A stretch of 64,000 bases of DNA. It comes from Stenopsyche tienmushanensis (Eukaryota > Arthropoda > Insecta > Trichoptera > Stenopsychidae). A model generated the notes under the pieces. The model did no database searches, had not been told where the DNA came from, and saw only the letters and a program-made list of their open reading frames with translations. This document shows positions 1-11,550 of this stretch, one piece after another. The stretch lies in NCBI GenBank assembly GCA_008973525.1, contig WACJ01000530.1, positions 558,001 to 622,000 on the forward strand. Reading direction: 5' to 3'. Numbering within the stretch: the first letter of the stretch is position 1; each line of letters starts with the position of its first letter. A program made the translations under genes and the position numbers.

Positions 1-170
1 TGTGGTCGACACATGACTTCAGCTGAAAACATTTGCCCATTAAAATAGAGGCCACACCTTGGGTTCGTGTCTTTTATTGCGGCACTGTCAATTTTATGAC
101 TAATTTTATATTGCATACGCCACTATTTCTACATATATTGTAATATTTATCATTTCCGAGATAAATATAG

Positions 171-528
171 GGTATTTCAATACAAACGCTCTAAGTTTAT
201 TAGATTATAACTGCCATGTTATTAATTTAAAATCACTTAAATTGATTGTACATTATTTTATTATATATGGCAAATTTTTATAAAAATATTACATTAACTT
301 AAAAAACGTCATTCAGATAATTCAGTCAGATTTATGCAAAAAAAGTCATCAAAAATTAGATCTTCTGAATATGTATTACCAAGCAAAATTATGATAAATA
401 TTTGAATAATTTTATATTTTATAATAAATGCCATAAAATATCCTTTTAAATTATAAAAAAAATATGTTGTAAATTTTACAAATAGTTTATTTTATTTGCA
501 TTTAAAAATTGAGCGTTCTTATTGAAAC
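171..528 (-). mobile_element. MITE of the mariner-like family, copy 1
   Basis: About 360 bp that matches, end to end in reverse orientation, the segment at 11551-11900. Both ends carry the inverted motif TTTCAATA..AACGCTC / GAGCGTTCTTATTGAAA. The interior is AT-rich with no coding potential. It keeps a short stretch that corresponds to the 3' part of the transposase remnant at 33540-33805, so it looks like an internal-deletion derivative of that element. Confidence 0.75.
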
Positions 529-665
529 TACTTTTTTCAACACGGTTGACGTGATATCTCAAGTTTTAACTAATTGATTTACTTCAAATTTGATAAAAAT
601 ATTTTTAATATAATTGTCTATCGCTTCTATCAGATTTATATCAAAATTTTATTATTAAATATTTA
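528..665 (+). repeat. Dispersed repeat, copy 1 (ACTACTTTTTTCAA family)
   Basis: The stretch starting CTACTTTTTTCAACACGGTT and running through GATATCTCAAG recurs at 20845-21020 (same strand) and 56040-56325 (opposite strand). It abuts the MITE end. No coding sequence is seen. The element class is unknown. Confidence 0.6.
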
Positions 666-901
666 AAAAAAAACTTAAAACTGTAAAAAAATAATGCCAG
701 ATTTTTTTTTAAAATAGTCGCCACTCTATGAAAATATAATAATTATTTTTATCTGAGGTAGTAACTATAGCAACATCTTTAATAATTAAGAATCTATTTT
801 ATTTTTTAATTTTACAAGTCTAAAAAGATTGAAATCGTGTCAACCAAGACACACCCATATCCAAACATTTATGAAGAAAAGTATCCAAAATTTAAATGCA
901 A

Positions 902-1445
902 TCGCTTAAAACAGATTTAATTATTTGTAAGATTCTCTCGGCTATGAGAGTACGCGTTGAAAGCTCGCTACATCCATGACCAATTATGTAAAGTGCCCAA
1001 GGAGACTCCTTAAAGCCTTGGACTTCTTTTGAATTTATACGTCCTCGAAAGTTGCGTTCCCTTCAAATCAAAACATTCATCTGTTCTTGGAAAATTTTGG
1101 TATGCCATTACCATGCGAATTTATACAATTCAATATCCCGAATCATAAATATTCGGGTTTCGGCTGGGATTTCTGGTTGACATTCAATATTTCGTCCTTT
1201 CTTACATGGGTCGATGTATTTGCCTTGCTCTCTATACGCCCACCGTCATTAATTATTTCAATGCGTTCAGCCAAAAAATGTTCCTTAAAGGTTAATCCTT
1301 TTAAGGGATAATCGTTCATTGACTTTATGATAGTCACCCAAGATAACTGAAAGCATAAGTTAATTAATTCAGTAAAAAATGTGTTTTTAAACATGTACTT
1401 TACCATGTAGTTTATAATTGGTTCACAGAAAGCCCTAAACGAAAT
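902..1445. other. No gene recognised
   Basis: Sequence of moderate GC content between repeats. A 129-codon open frame on the minus strand (1143-1532) runs through the hairpin repeat at 1446-1500 and has no recognisable domain, so I do not call it a gene. Confidence 0.4.
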
Positions 1446-1500
1446 GGCCATAAAGTGTATGTGTCTAACCGGTCCGCTTTTCTGACCGCTAACACGGTGA
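1446..1500 (-). repeat. Hairpin element copy 1
   Basis: The 19-bp core CGGTCCGCTTTTCTGACCG at 1470-1488 can fold into a stem-loop. Its flank, related to ACAAGGTTTATGTCCAAC, recurs at 15743, 21055, 36949, 57614 and 63754. Confidence 0.65.
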
Positions 1501-1564
1501 AATAGCTCCTCATGATCGAACGCCACGCCCAAAATACGACCTAATATACGAGTTTGTCAATCAA

Positions 1565-2030
1565 TTGAACCCATGTCCTGCGCTGCTGTATTGTCTGTTC
1601 TGGGTTACCCAGGACTAGTCACATTAAGAGTGTCTTCGGAGGAGGAGAAACTAAGATTATGCTAAATTCAAGGGATTTACTTCCAAGGGTTCACTACCAC
1701 CACTAGTTCAACCTCAGTTTGAACGGGGCTGCAGCATATGACAGACTGCAGGGGCTATCCCTTCCCCATGGTACTCGTATCGGTTCGGTAATTCTTAGTA
1801 CGTGTGCCTAGGATGCAGAGGATAGTGGCGTGTCTTTGAGACAGTCTCCACTAACTAGTTTTATCGGCTGTTCCATACATTATGGGTGCGCAGCACAGGG
1901 TGACCTGCTCACCCAACTCATGTTATCTGGGTTACCCCAAAATCGGTTGATGAGCGAACCGACGAAGCTACTTTCGCACACCTCTACTCCCACATAATTA
2001 CCCTAGGGGTTCAACCGTTGCCCACTAGCG
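1565..2030 (+). repeat. Unclassified ~0.5 kb repeat, copy 1
   Basis: Relatively GC-rich block with phrases such as GCGCAGCACAGGGTGACC and CTGGGTTACCC. It aligns with 26874-27420 (same strand) and 31515-32030 (opposite strand). No long open frame is conserved among the three copies. It could be the untranslated part of a LINE, but no protein part is attached here. Confidence 0.65.
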
Positions 2031-2144
2031 TAGCGTTGGCTCCCCCCTCCCCCTGGGATTTTATGGCTGGGCATCGTGGAGTCTAACACCTACCCATATG
2101 GAGCTTGCACAGTGAACCCGCAAAGCACTAACGTTAAGGCGTGC

Positions 2145-2230
2145 AGTACCCATCCTACTCCATAACACCCATCCTATTCATTTTATTGCCTGATTTAATT
2201 TTCTAGAACCAATATTGGCATGCATCACAT
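2145..2230 (+). repeat. Short repeat shared with 17700-17850
   Basis: The phrases CCCATCCTA..CCATAAC.CCCATCCTATTC and, further on, CAATATTGGCAT occur in the same order at 17703-17855. Class unknown. Confidence 0.5.
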
Positions 2231-2660
2231 TAAAGTATTGACTTGACTTGGGAGTCAAAAATGAAAATCAACCCTTGTTAGAACATCCCCCAAAGAAAAT
2301 ACATCTTCATTTTCAGAATTTGATTAAAAATTATAAAACCGCTTCCCGCTATCTCGCGAAAATTTTCCAGTCATTCTCCCCGGCATTATAAGCAAAGTTC
2401 CGCAAATAAATATTTAGCTCCCATGTGCAAAAACACATGGAAATAATATTTAGTTGGTAAAGTGCAAATTTGAATTTATGCACAAAGTACAAGCAAACCG
2501 CAAGTCTGTACGCCGAGGTTTAACAAGTACTTTCATGAATCGTGAAACTTCCTCGCCAACATTTCAGCATTGTATTCGCGAATACACACGATGATAACCT
2601 GCTACTAATAATTTGATTAATGTAAAAATGCGACCTCATTTATAACCTGGAGGGCTGTTT

Positions 2661-2729
<69 letters not shown>

Positions 2730-2820
2730 AACAATCTATCCTTTGGGGGACATTCAGTTCTTATTATGACGTTTCTGTCTCGTGTAGGTCCCCATTCGTT
2801 AATGAGGACCTAATGTTCAT

Positions 2821-5278
2821 TCATTTGAATCTTTTGTCCAGGTCATGAACCAAATATCTTTTCAGCCTGCGCGTTCCGGAGTTTTGGCTAATCAGCTCTT
2901 CAACAAGGCGGTTGGGGTGTGTGTTTAACCTTCTTTTGTACTTCTGGCTATGGCTTTCGATCTCCTGCCTCACTGTTGGTATGCTCAATATGCTGTGTAT
3001 TGTTTCGTTTGTAACGTACCATGGAATGTTGCCTATGGTACGTAGCACTTTAGATTGAAAGCGTTGGAGAATTTCTATATTGGAGTTCGATGCGGTTCCC
3101 CAGAGCTGTATCCCATATGTCCAGATTGGTTTTAGTATACTTTTGTATATTAGTGTTTTATTTATTAGGGACAGTTCCGATTTTCGGCCCATTAGCCAAT
3201 ACAGCATTCTCATTTTGATTTCCAGTTGCTTTTTCTTCTTTTTTATGTGCGTCTTCCATGTTAGACGTCTGTCTAGGTGCATACCGAGATATTTAACTGC
3301 ATCTGCCTGTGGCAGTGCGCAATCATTCAGTGAGACAGGTGGACACGTTTCTCGTCTATTAGTGAAAGTGACATGCGTAGATTTACTTTCATTGGCCTTT
3401 ATGCGCCATTTCTTGAGCCATTTCTGTATATTGTTGAGGTCATGTTGGAGCAGTTGAGACGCTATTGCCGGGTCGTTGTGCGAGGTTAGAAGAGCTGTGT
3501 CGTCCGCGAAGGTGGCCGTTGTCGTGGTGTCCGTTGTCGGAATGTCGGCTGTGTATATAAGATATAAAACTGGGCCAAGTACGCTGCCTTGTGGGACGCC
3601 GGATTTTATGTCGTGGAGCGTGGTGGCTTCATCTTCGTATTTGACGTAGAATGTTCTGCTGGTCAGGTATGATTTGAATATGGAAAAGTAGTTTGTGGGC
3701 AGTTGTTTTCCGATTTTATATAGCAATCCCGGATGCCACACTTTGTCAAAAGCCTGAGTTACGTCCAGGAATGCTGCCGAACAATATTTTCTGTCTTCTA
3801 AGTCCTTGTGTATTCTATTGAAGATCCTGTGTATTTGTTCCACAGTCGCATGTTGTTGACGAAATCCAAATTGATGATTGGGTATTAGATTGTTTTCCTC
3901 GATCAATGGCTTGAGTCTCTTCAGTAGTAGTTTTTCAAAAAGTTTGGAAATTATTGGGAGTAAACTGATGGGTCTGTATGATTTGACGTCATGTATATCC
4001 TTGCCGGGCTTGGGGATTAGAATAATCTTAGCCACTTTCCATTGCGGGGGGAAATAGCCCATTTTTAGTACCGCATTGAATGTTTGTACCAAGAACTTAA
4101 ATCCTTTAGTAGGGAGTTCCTTTACCATTCTTCCCGTAATGAGATCGTAGCCAGACGATTTTTTAATGTCGACCTTTGCTATGACTGATCTGACTTCTCG
4201 CTTTGTGAATTTTTTGATGCAAATGGTTGTTTTTTTTTGTAATTGGCGGCCGGTGAATCTCATCTTCGCTTTCTGAAGTATTCATGTTTATGTGTGGAGT
4301 GAATACTTCTGTCAAGTGACTAGCGAATATTTCCGCCTTTTCTTTGCTATTTCTAGCCCATTCTCCATTTTTCTTTTTGATAGGTGGTGATGTTACTTGG
4401 GGTTGTTTTAAATATTTTGTAGCTTTCCATAGTGAATAATCTGTGGCTTCAGTGGCGGTTAGCCCGTTGAGGTAGTCACTGATTGCTTCATTTTTGCTTT
4501 TGGTGATGGCATTTTTAAGGTTTTTTATAGCTCGGTTTAGTTTGTTTTTGTTTTCTGGCGATCTCGTTATTTGCCAAAGTTTTCTTATTTTGCGTTTTTC
4601 TGCAATTTTCTGTTTGATTGTTGTGCTTAACTGTTCTTTTTTATTTTTTTGCGTCCATTCCGGAGTTGAATTCTTTGCGGCTTCCCGCAGAGTAGAGTTA
4701 AAAAGTTCAACTGCGTCCGTGATGTTCTTTTTTGTTTTAAGGGGTATATTTGCCGTCAAGTGGTTGTCAATTAGTTCGCGATAATCGTTCCAGTTTGTGC
4801 GGTTATTGGTTAGTGTTAAGGGCTTTAGTATTTTCCTCACATGACTGCTCATCGTGACTATGACGGGAGAATGGTCGGAGGACAGATCAAGACTGGACTC
4901 TGCCTTGAAGTAGGCTGCTGATATTCCCCTTATAACGCAAAAGTCAATGGTGTCTGGGATTTTTTTCCTGTCAGTTGGCCAGTACGTGGGTTGATTTGAT
5001 GATATTGTAGCAAGATTCAACGCAGTGATTGCCTTGTGTAATTCTCGTCCTTTGGTGGTTATCAGCCTCGAGCCCCATTGCGTATGTTTGGCATTATAAT
5101 CTCCACCAGCGATGAATTTATTTCCAAGAGTGTTGTAAAATCGTTGGAAGTTTTCTTTTTTAATACAGTGTTTCGGTGGACAGTATACGGCTGAAATGGT
5201 GATGGGCCCTCTCCAGTCTTCTACGACGATATTGGTCGCCTGGAGGTGTTCCTCTGTAAATTTTGCAGCTTCGTGATG
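2821..5278 (-). pseudogene. LINE ORF2, main piece: endonuclease C-terminus and reverse transcriptase
   Basis: From 5278 the frame gives the rest of the endonuclease (GGDYNAKHTQWGSR, then TIDFCVIRG). It runs to about 4163 and continues after a shift in the T9 run at 4230-4238 as a 480-codon frame ending at 2821. The second frame holds the reverse transcriptase: SYRPISLLP, QFGFRQQHAT, AAFLDVTQAFD, SGVPQGSVLGP and ATFADDTALL (catalytic Asp pair at residues 254-255 of that frame), followed by a thumb region and KYLGM. The enzyme would copy element RNA at a nicked chromosomal site. One interruption and one frameshift make this copy non-functional as it stands. Confidence 0.85.
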
Positions 5279-6313
5279 TTTATTTATTTATTTTATTTAT
5301 TTAGAAATTTATTCACAGCTTACGCCATATTACATAAAAACAAGTGAAATGAAATACAATGTAAAAAAAAAAAAAATAATGTAAAAATAAAAAGATAAAT
5401 ATAAAATAAAATAAAGATAAAAAAAAATAAAAAAAAATACATATAAACATAATAAAAATAATAAAAAATATAAAATAAATATAAATGAAATTAATCATAA
5501 AAAAATAAAAATTAATAACGATAAATAAAAGAATAATCAAATTATTAGAAAAACAAAATAAAAAATATGCATAAATATATATATATAATAATAAAAAAAA
5601 ATAAAACATTAGCAATTAAAAAATTAAAGAATAATAATAATATAAGAATTAAGAAGATAATTAGGGGGGCCTAAATATTAACCCTATCCACCTCTTAAAT
5701 AAGATAGAGGCGAGGTCGATCGATGCTGATCTCACTAAGGCGTTTCCTGAAGAGAAGACGCGGCACTTCATAGACACTGCAGCTCTACGAAGGAGCGCCT
5801 CGAGTTGGGGAATGCGCCCGTAGAGGAACATTCCCGATGCACTACAACTCCTGGGCAGCCCGAATAGTGCTCTATAACAATTGTTATATTGCACCCGTAG
5901 CTGTCGCATGCTGCTCTGCCGGAACTGTGTCCAAAGTTCTCCCGTGTACATGGACGTGCAATACGTTAGGAAAAGCTGACGCTTGACTGCATCGCTGCAT
6001 TTAAAGAAGCGTCGCGCCAACATGTTTCCCCGCATGCACATGGCTCTTCTTTGCCTGTCTATATCGGCATCATCGCTGAGTTTGTCGTTGAAGATATGCC
6101 CGAGATATTTAACCTCCCGAACTACGTTGAGTTCATTTCCCTCGATGGATACAGGAGGGACGTGATCCGGGGCCTTCCCGTCTCGGAACACCATCACCAC
6201 TGACTTCGATATATTGAATGTCAATTTGTGTGTGATGGTGTAGTCCACGCAGACGTCCAATAGCGTTCTCAGTGCCTTGATTGAGGGCGCCAACAGCACC
6301 ATGTCATCAATGG
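5279..6313 (-). mobile_element. Nested 5'-truncated LINE (L2/CR1-like) inside the Jockey element
   Basis: A 213-codon minus-strand frame (6302-5661) begins inside a reverse transcriptase at the catalytic box (IDDMVLLAPS in place of the usual ADD). It continues through NISKSVVMVF and EVKYLGHIF to the C-terminal region with LPRSCSASGMF. It is followed by a very AT-rich 3' UTR (5660-5290) ending in repeated TAAA/ATAAA units at 5279-5305, the kind of short-repeat tail seen in L2/CR1-type LINEs. Orientation is the same as the host LINE. The upstream part of the element is missing, as expected for incomplete reverse transcription. Confidence 0.75.
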
Positions 6314-6540
6314 TTTAATGGACTTTCTTAGTATAACTGCAGTTCCGCCGTGAGCTGTCCCATCTGGATGCTCTGTTGTGTATATATTGTATTGTGGGAG
6401 TTTTATATAGCTTTTTTCCGTAAAGTGGGTTTCTGATATCAACATAACGTCAATGTTTTCCATTTTCAGGAAATTTTGAATTTCAAGCGCATGTTTGGAC
6501 AAGCCATTGGCATTCCATATTGCTATTTTTAGCGTTGAGA
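6314..6540 (-). pseudogene. LINE ORF2, 5' piece: AP-endonuclease N-terminus
   Basis: Reads IWNANGL near 6510, then ISETHFT and HGGTAVILRKSIK, which are classic opening motifs of an apurinic-type endonuclease domain (substrate-nicking enzyme of non-LTR retrotransposons). The frame is cut at 6314 by the nested LINE. The reading resumes at 5278 with HHEAAKF. GTTTA appears on both sides of the insert (5278-5282 and 6313-6317) and may be a target-site duplication. Confidence 0.8.
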
Positions 6541-7761
6541 AATTGAAAGTTTGGCGATGAGGGTAGATAGTATGTTGAGCATGGTACTCACCTGTTCAAT
6601 GAGCCCTTTCATCATGACTTTTAACTCTGCCATGTCATTTGATTGATTTTGAGGAATCTGTTGGTTTTGGTCCTGCGTTTGGTTTCTAGACATGATCTGG
6701 GCGTAGGTGATGTCCGGTTGTGCTCTTTGGCTCGTGGCATTGTTTGTTGTTCCCGCTGGTCGGCTGTATTGTTGGTATGAGGGCTGGCTTGGTGGCATCT
6801 CTTTGTTTCTTAGCGCAGGAAACTGTGTTTTCTGTAGATTTTTGTACGTTGCGCACCCTTTATAGTTTGCAGGGTGGTTGCCTTCGCAGAGAACGCATTT
6901 GACGTCGTCTGATCGGTTTTTTCTCGGACATTGTCCGGTCTCGTGGTTTCCTGCGCATTTTACGCAACGAGGCTTTCTGCAACAAAAATTCTTTGTATGC
7001 CCATAGTTTTGGCATCTGGTGCATTGCGGGATTTCTTTTTTTGGGCGAGGTGGCTCAAACTTGATTTTTGTGCTCGCTATAAATTCTATGTCGTATATCT
7101 GTTTGTTGTTTGAGTTCTGTTTTAGTTCAATGAAGAAAAGCGGTAGCGGGGTTTTAGTGACTCTGTCGAGAATATTGTGGACGATTTCCACTTCATGTCC
7201 ATGATTCTCTATTTGCGTTTTGATAGTTTCCTTATCAGTAGAGGGATGGAGGTTTCTTAGTACCACTCGAAAGTTTCTTTCTTCCTTTTTTTTGTATGAG
7301 TGGAAGTCTGTATTTTTTTCTTTTAGTGCATTGATAATGCTGTCGTACTTGGTTCCGTCGGTTAGTTGTATTTTAATTTGGTCTAGGCTTAAGACCTTGA
7401 GTATGTATTTATCTTTAGCGATGGAATCAAGCAGTTTGGTAAGAGGTTCTACATTTTTAACTCCAGTTACAATTATAGGGGGTGGTTTTATTGATTTTTC
7501 GGTTGGTCTATCGTCATTGTTTTCTAAATTTTCTAAGGACGAGAACCTGTTGGATGTTGTTGTTTGTGCCGCCAGCCAGTATTTTTCTGTTCGTGTTTGC
7601 TTGTTTCTCTGGAAGACTTTGTCTGGGCTGGGGCTAGCTCGTTGTCTCTTTTTGTTTTGAGTTTTCCATGATGGGTCGTTGTTATCGTCCTCTATGGCAC
7701 CGTCCTCAAATTGGTTTTTCGTTGGTTCGGATTGGTTTTTTGTCAGTTCTGGTTGGTCCAT
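6529..7761 (-). CDS. LINE ORF1, gag-like nucleic-acid-binding protein
   Basis: A 410-residue open frame. The N-terminal half is charged and low in complexity. Residues about 95-235 look like the RNA-recognition and PRE_C2HC type region found in Jockey ORF1 proteins. Residues 247-303 carry three cysteine/histidine knuckles (CTRCQNYGHTKNFC, CVKCAGNHETGQC, and CVLCEGNHP followed by KGC). The C-terminus is Gln/Asn-rich. In this family the protein packages element RNA. The stop codon overlaps the start of the endonuclease reading frame (IWNANGL, about 6530-6500), as is usual for these elements. The frame is uninterrupted, unlike ORF2. Upstream lies only a short candidate 5' UTR. Confidence 0.85.
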   Translation of the reverse strand: MDQPELTKNQSEPTKNQFEDGAIEDDNNDPSWKTQNKKRQRASPSPDKVFQRNKQTRTEKYWLAAQTTTSNRFSSLENLENNDDRPTEKSIKPPPIIVTGVKNVEPLTKLLDSIAKDKYILKVLSLDQIKIQLTDGTKYDSIINALKEKNTDFHSYKKKEERNFRVVLRNLHPSTDKETIKTQIENHGHEVEIVHNILDRVTKTPLPLFFIELKQNSNNKQIYDIEFIASTKIKFEPPRPKKEIPQCTRCQNYGHTKNFCCRKPRCVKCAGNHETGQCPRKNRSDDVKCVLCEGNHPANYKGCATYKNLQKTQFPALRNKEMPPSQPSYQQYSRPAGTTNNATSQRAQPDITYAQIMSRNQTQDQNQQIPQNQSNDMAELKVMMKGLIEQVSTMLNILSTLIAKLSISQR

Positions 7762-7850
7762 GTTTAAATGAAAACGAACAATTACGCGTTGCGCAACAGA
7801 GCATGCTATTCTCGCTTTTCAGCGACGGGACTAGGAAGCATCCTATCCGA

Positions 7851-8934
7851 TGAAATAAATATATTATTAATGAAGCGAACGGAATATTTATATAACGCTA
7901 ATAAATTTGTACAGCAAAATTCCGGTTTATATTTGAACCGCCCTCATCAGCTTGTTTTTGAAATTTTGCGTCATGCTCATATTTTGGTAAGAGAATTAAC
8001 TTTCATAGGAAGGTTAACGTACGTAATGAAATTATAAATTACCCAGCGAAATGACAGCTCCGAATCGGTACCGCCTGGAAAATCGCAAAACCCACCCCTT
8101 GAGGTCCCTTGGGATTTTTAAAAACTTGTCGACGGCACGTACGGAGTGGGTGTTTTAATTTTAAATACAGGACCTCAGAATAATCCGCTCGTTTGCATTT
8201 TGCACCGGCCACCTATATTCATGGCTGGAATTTGCATACATTATTATTAACGCCTTTAATAATCATCTCCATGAAATTGTGGATGTTACGGGGCACAGTG
8301 CACTGGAATCGTAAAAATATTGGATTGCACCACGGGGATCTGATTGAATCAATGACCTTTTATGTATTGTTAAATTATAACAAGCGTGGGAGGGTGAAAA
8401 CCATCCCTATTTTCCCGGAGGCATAATTTTCATCAGCATGCTGCCTGAAAATGACATTTTTAAATGTCATACGAAATCTCATCAAACAAAAAATATACAT
8501 TTTCAATACAAATCTATCTGAAATATACAATTCACCTTTAAAATATAACATTGTGATATTAAATTTTACGTTTATAAATAGGGCTTATAACAATGACGTT
8601 ATTTAAAAATATACATATTGATGTGATTTTTTTAAAATTTATTTAGTGCTTCGTCTGATATTCTATAAGTACTAATTATGCTAGGGATGCCAAGCAGTGA
8701 GATGGACGTAGAAATACTGTCATTTTAACAAATTCTTTTAATTTATGAAAAGAGAGGTTATAGCTATCAGCCTGTGGGAAGGACATCTTCTCATGGTCAC
8801 GGCTAATCGACGACACCCATCACTAACGCAAACAAAAAACGATATATCATCATTTTATCGTGTATGCATATATAGAGATGCTTATAAATTTAAAAAAAGC
8901 TCAATATTAAGCAATAAACAGTATTTTATCCAAG
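7851..8934. other. No gene recognised
   Basis: AT-rich intergenic or intronic DNA. The short open frames here show no domain, codon bias or splice context that I can support. Confidence 0.4.
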
Positions 8935-9311
8935 TACCAGTACCTCACCTATTGGTAAACTGGCCAGCAGAAGAGAGAGAGGAGATCGCCACTTAAAGGA
9001 TGGTCAACCCGAAAACTATGCAAAGAAACATTCCTATCTGTGGTCTAGGCGAGGAAGTAGAATGTGGAACAAAGCGCTGTAAGTCAGGAGGGGGCAGAAG
9101 GCATCATGGAGAAACTCCAGAAACTCTTGGAATAGGGTTGGACGAAATTCGATAGCAGTGTCAAGGAACTCACAGGGCGGACAGAAGGAACCTGAGAAAA
9201 ATAATTCAGGCATCCAAGGCGCGCTGCTGGGAGGATCTCTGCTGTGCGCCCAACTCCAACCTGTGGGGACTACCGTACAAGATTATACGGGGGAAGCTAT
9301 GGATTGGTGGA

Positions 9312-9788
9312 GTGGAAATACACAACAAGCAACAAGTAGTAGGGAAACTGAAACTGCGTACGGTAGAACGAGGTAGCGCCACACCACCTGCATCGCCTGC
9401 CCCATTCACCACAGAAGAGCTCCTCACAGTAGGAAAAAAAATGAAGACAGGAAAGGCACCAGGACCGGATGGCATGCCCGGTGAGATCATCAAACTGATG
9501 ATTGCCGAGTACCAGGGTACAGTGCTGGGAGCACTCAATGCCTGCCTGGTAGAGAAGAAATTTATCCAAAAATGGAAAACAGTCTGGTTGGCGCTAGTAC
9601 CGAAACCGGGTAAGGCCACAATGAGATCGCTGTGCATGATGGACGGTCTTGGCAAGACCTTAGAGACCCTGTTCCTCAAGAGGATGCAGATGAACATCGA
9701 AGACAAGTTGTCAGATAAAAAAGTATGGCTTCAGACCGGGCCAATCCACGCTCAGGGAAAATTTCAAAGTTCCCGAATACATAATTGA
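9312..9788 (+). pseudogene. Reverse transcriptase fragment of R1-like LINE, family A
   Basis: A 158-codon frame with the R1/TRAS-type motifs KAPGPDGMPGEIIK, WKTVWLALVPKPGK and the MDGLGKTLETLF box. The palm domain follows in a different frame after an internal deletion at about 9780-9840, so the protein is broken. It belongs to the element at 8935-10905. Confidence 0.7.
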
Positions 9789-10419
9789 GCTCGACAGCGA
9801 CTACTTCAGAGATCGACGTGTCCATCATTATGAGACGAGCACGACCAAGGAGCTACAGATGAGCGTTCCGCGGGGATCCGTTCTGGGGCCCACTCTGTGG
9901 AATGTCCTCTACAACAGTCTGCTGACAGGAAAGATGCCACACGGAGCAGAACTTATTGCCTTCGCGGATGACTTCGCACTGTTGGTGACATCCATGGGAA
10001 ATGAAGGCAACGGGCAGTAAAGCCCTTGCCAGAATCAACAAATAGATGCCGGAAAATGGCCTGCAGCTGGTGGTAATACACTTGATCCTTCTGTACGGAG
10101 CCCCGATATGGCATGAGTCACTCAGACACGAAAGCTGGCCGGGGTCCAGCGGCAGGAAGCGCTCCGAGTCACCGCAGTACACAGAATTGTATCTGAAAAA
10201 GCGGTGCTCGTGATCGCTGAAATACCCCCGCTTGACTTCCAGGCAGAGAAGAAGGCCTTGGAATACGAAGGTCCTAAAAATCGCAACGAACATGAGCAGA
10301 AACTGAGGGAAGCCTGGCAATGGAGATAGGATCAGTCCAGCAAGGGAAGATGGACCCACCGACTTATCCCGGTCAAAAGTCGTTGGAGGGCCTGGGAACA
10401 CGGTGAAACAACCTACCGC

Positions 10420-10653
10420 TTGACTCAGGTACTCACTGGGCATGGATGCTTCGGTGCGTACCTGAAGCAGATTGGCAAAGAACCATCTGCAACGTGCCAC
10501 CACTGCCCAGCAGAGGTCAATGATGCAGAGCACACCGTCTTTGGCTGTGAGCTTTGGGCACCTCAGAGAAAACTGCTGAAACAAGCACTCGGGATAGCCG
10601 AGCTCAACGTCGATAACATGATCCACAACATGATGGAAAGCAAGAAAAACTGA
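10420..10653 (+). pseudogene. C-terminal zinc-finger domain of R1-like LINE, family A
   Basis: A 77-codon frame with LTGHGCFGAYLKQIG and C-x2-C..H..C spacing (CHHC, then H and C in AEHTVFGC). This is the C-terminal domain that follows the reverse transcriptase in R1-type LINEs. The frame ends with a premature stop after MMESKKN, while the reading DLWREYVEEILIAKEG continues after it. Confidence 0.7.
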
Positions 10654-10919
10654 GACCTTTGGCGCGAATACGTAGAAGAGATTCTGATCGCCAAAGAGGG
10701 CAGTGAAGAAAGAGCGCCACTCCAACAATAGAATAGGGCCAATCACCTAAGACCAGACTACCTGTTCTCTTGAAGCAATGTGGAAAACAATACCAGGGAG
10801 ACAGAGAAGGTCCAGGGAAGGATTTATTGGGTACAATCCTACATTACCCGCAAAGGGTGTCTTGGCTTGTAAGAACCCATTCGTGGAATACCGTGGGTTC
10901 AACGATTTTATTTAATTAC

Positions 10920-11545
10920 TGAATATATTTTCGATATAAAATTTCGCTTGGGAGCTAAATTTGGTACAATTATGCCATATGAACGCAATAATGCTAAATA
11001 TATTGTACTTTATTTAATACAATGACATTAAACAATAGGTGAATAACATACATTACACACCCTTCCTTTTATGTAACCTTACTATGCTTAAATTAATTTA
11101 TAGTCGTATAGTATAATTATTTTATACAATGTATTTTAGAGGCAAAAATTGACAAGGTCGTGTATTTAGGGCTGTAAAAATATCATGAGCTCGTTATTTC
11201 ATAGTCGAATTTTAGCCAATGGAATAATTATTTTTCGCATACAATTTTGCGGCTATTTTCCAAAAAACTTGTTTTGAAAAGTCGCTGCGTTTGTCTTCGG
11301 GGAAAATCTGTCACTCTTTCATATTAGATTTATGGCAGCCCGAACGCCCTGAATATGGGTTCAAATATATATAGCGAAGATTCAAGGGTGAGCTCTAAAA
11401 ATAGGCTTCGCCGTTATAAATAGGTCATGGTCTCCCGAGACAAATCCACCCTGGGAAACACTTCTGTTTTCTTACAGGACTAATAATTTTAAACACTCGA
11501 GATGGAGCACGTCCCTTCAGAAAATATTCAAACAGTGCAAATTCA
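10920..11545. other. No gene recognised
   Basis: AT-rich sequence without a supported open frame or repeat match inside the window. Confidence 0.4.
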
Positions 11546-11550
11546 TCGAT

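Larger units (their letters stand above)
2664..7850 (-). mobile_element. Jockey-clade non-LTR retrotransposon (LINE), nearly full length, interrupted
   Basis: On the minus strand, in order: a gag-like ORF1 (7761-6529), an overlapping ORF2 start with an AP-endonuclease beginning, a reverse transcriptase with an FADD centre, and a 65-nt homopolymer T tract at 2664-2728, which is the poly(A) tail read on the plus strand. Two-ORF order, ORF1/ORF2 overlap and poly(A) tail are typical of the Jockey clade. The element is broken by a second LINE at 5279-6313 and by a frameshift in a nine-T run at 4230-4238. The 5' limit is uncertain because no target-site duplication was found. The intact long tail and the open frames suggest a fairly recent insertion. 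Confidence 0.85.
8935..10905 (+). mobile_element. R1-clade-like LINE, family A copy 1, decayed
   Basis: Plus-strand coding remains: KAPGPDGMPGEIIK and LVPKPGK (reverse transcriptase fingers), SLCMMDGLGKTLE, then after a deletion RGSVLGPTLWNVLYN and LIAFADDFALL (about 9865-9985). Further on come the C-terminal domain with LTQVLTGHGCFGAYL and a zinc-binding stretch CHHCPAEVNDAEHTVFGC (10420-10653). Several stops and frameshifts are present. The 3' UTR ends near CCGTGGGTTCAA (10890-10905), and related ends occur in reverse at 34372 and 28735. R1-type elements are usually site-specific in rDNA; no rDNA is seen next to this one. Confidence 0.75.

Noticed and set aside
1143..1532. 129-codon minus-strand open frame as a gene
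   Set aside because: No domain, no splice context, and it runs through a dispersed hairpin repeat.
5313..5615. 100-codon frame of mostly hydrophobic aromatic residues
   Set aside because: Translation of AT-rich 3' UTR of the nested LINE; low complexity, not a membrane protein gene.
7220..7660. 146-codon plus-strand open frame
   Set aside because: Lies antisense to LINE ORF1, which has convincing zinc knuckles.
9853..10746. 297-codon minus-strand open frame
   Set aside because: Antisense shadow of the R1-like LINE at 8935-10905, same situation as above.
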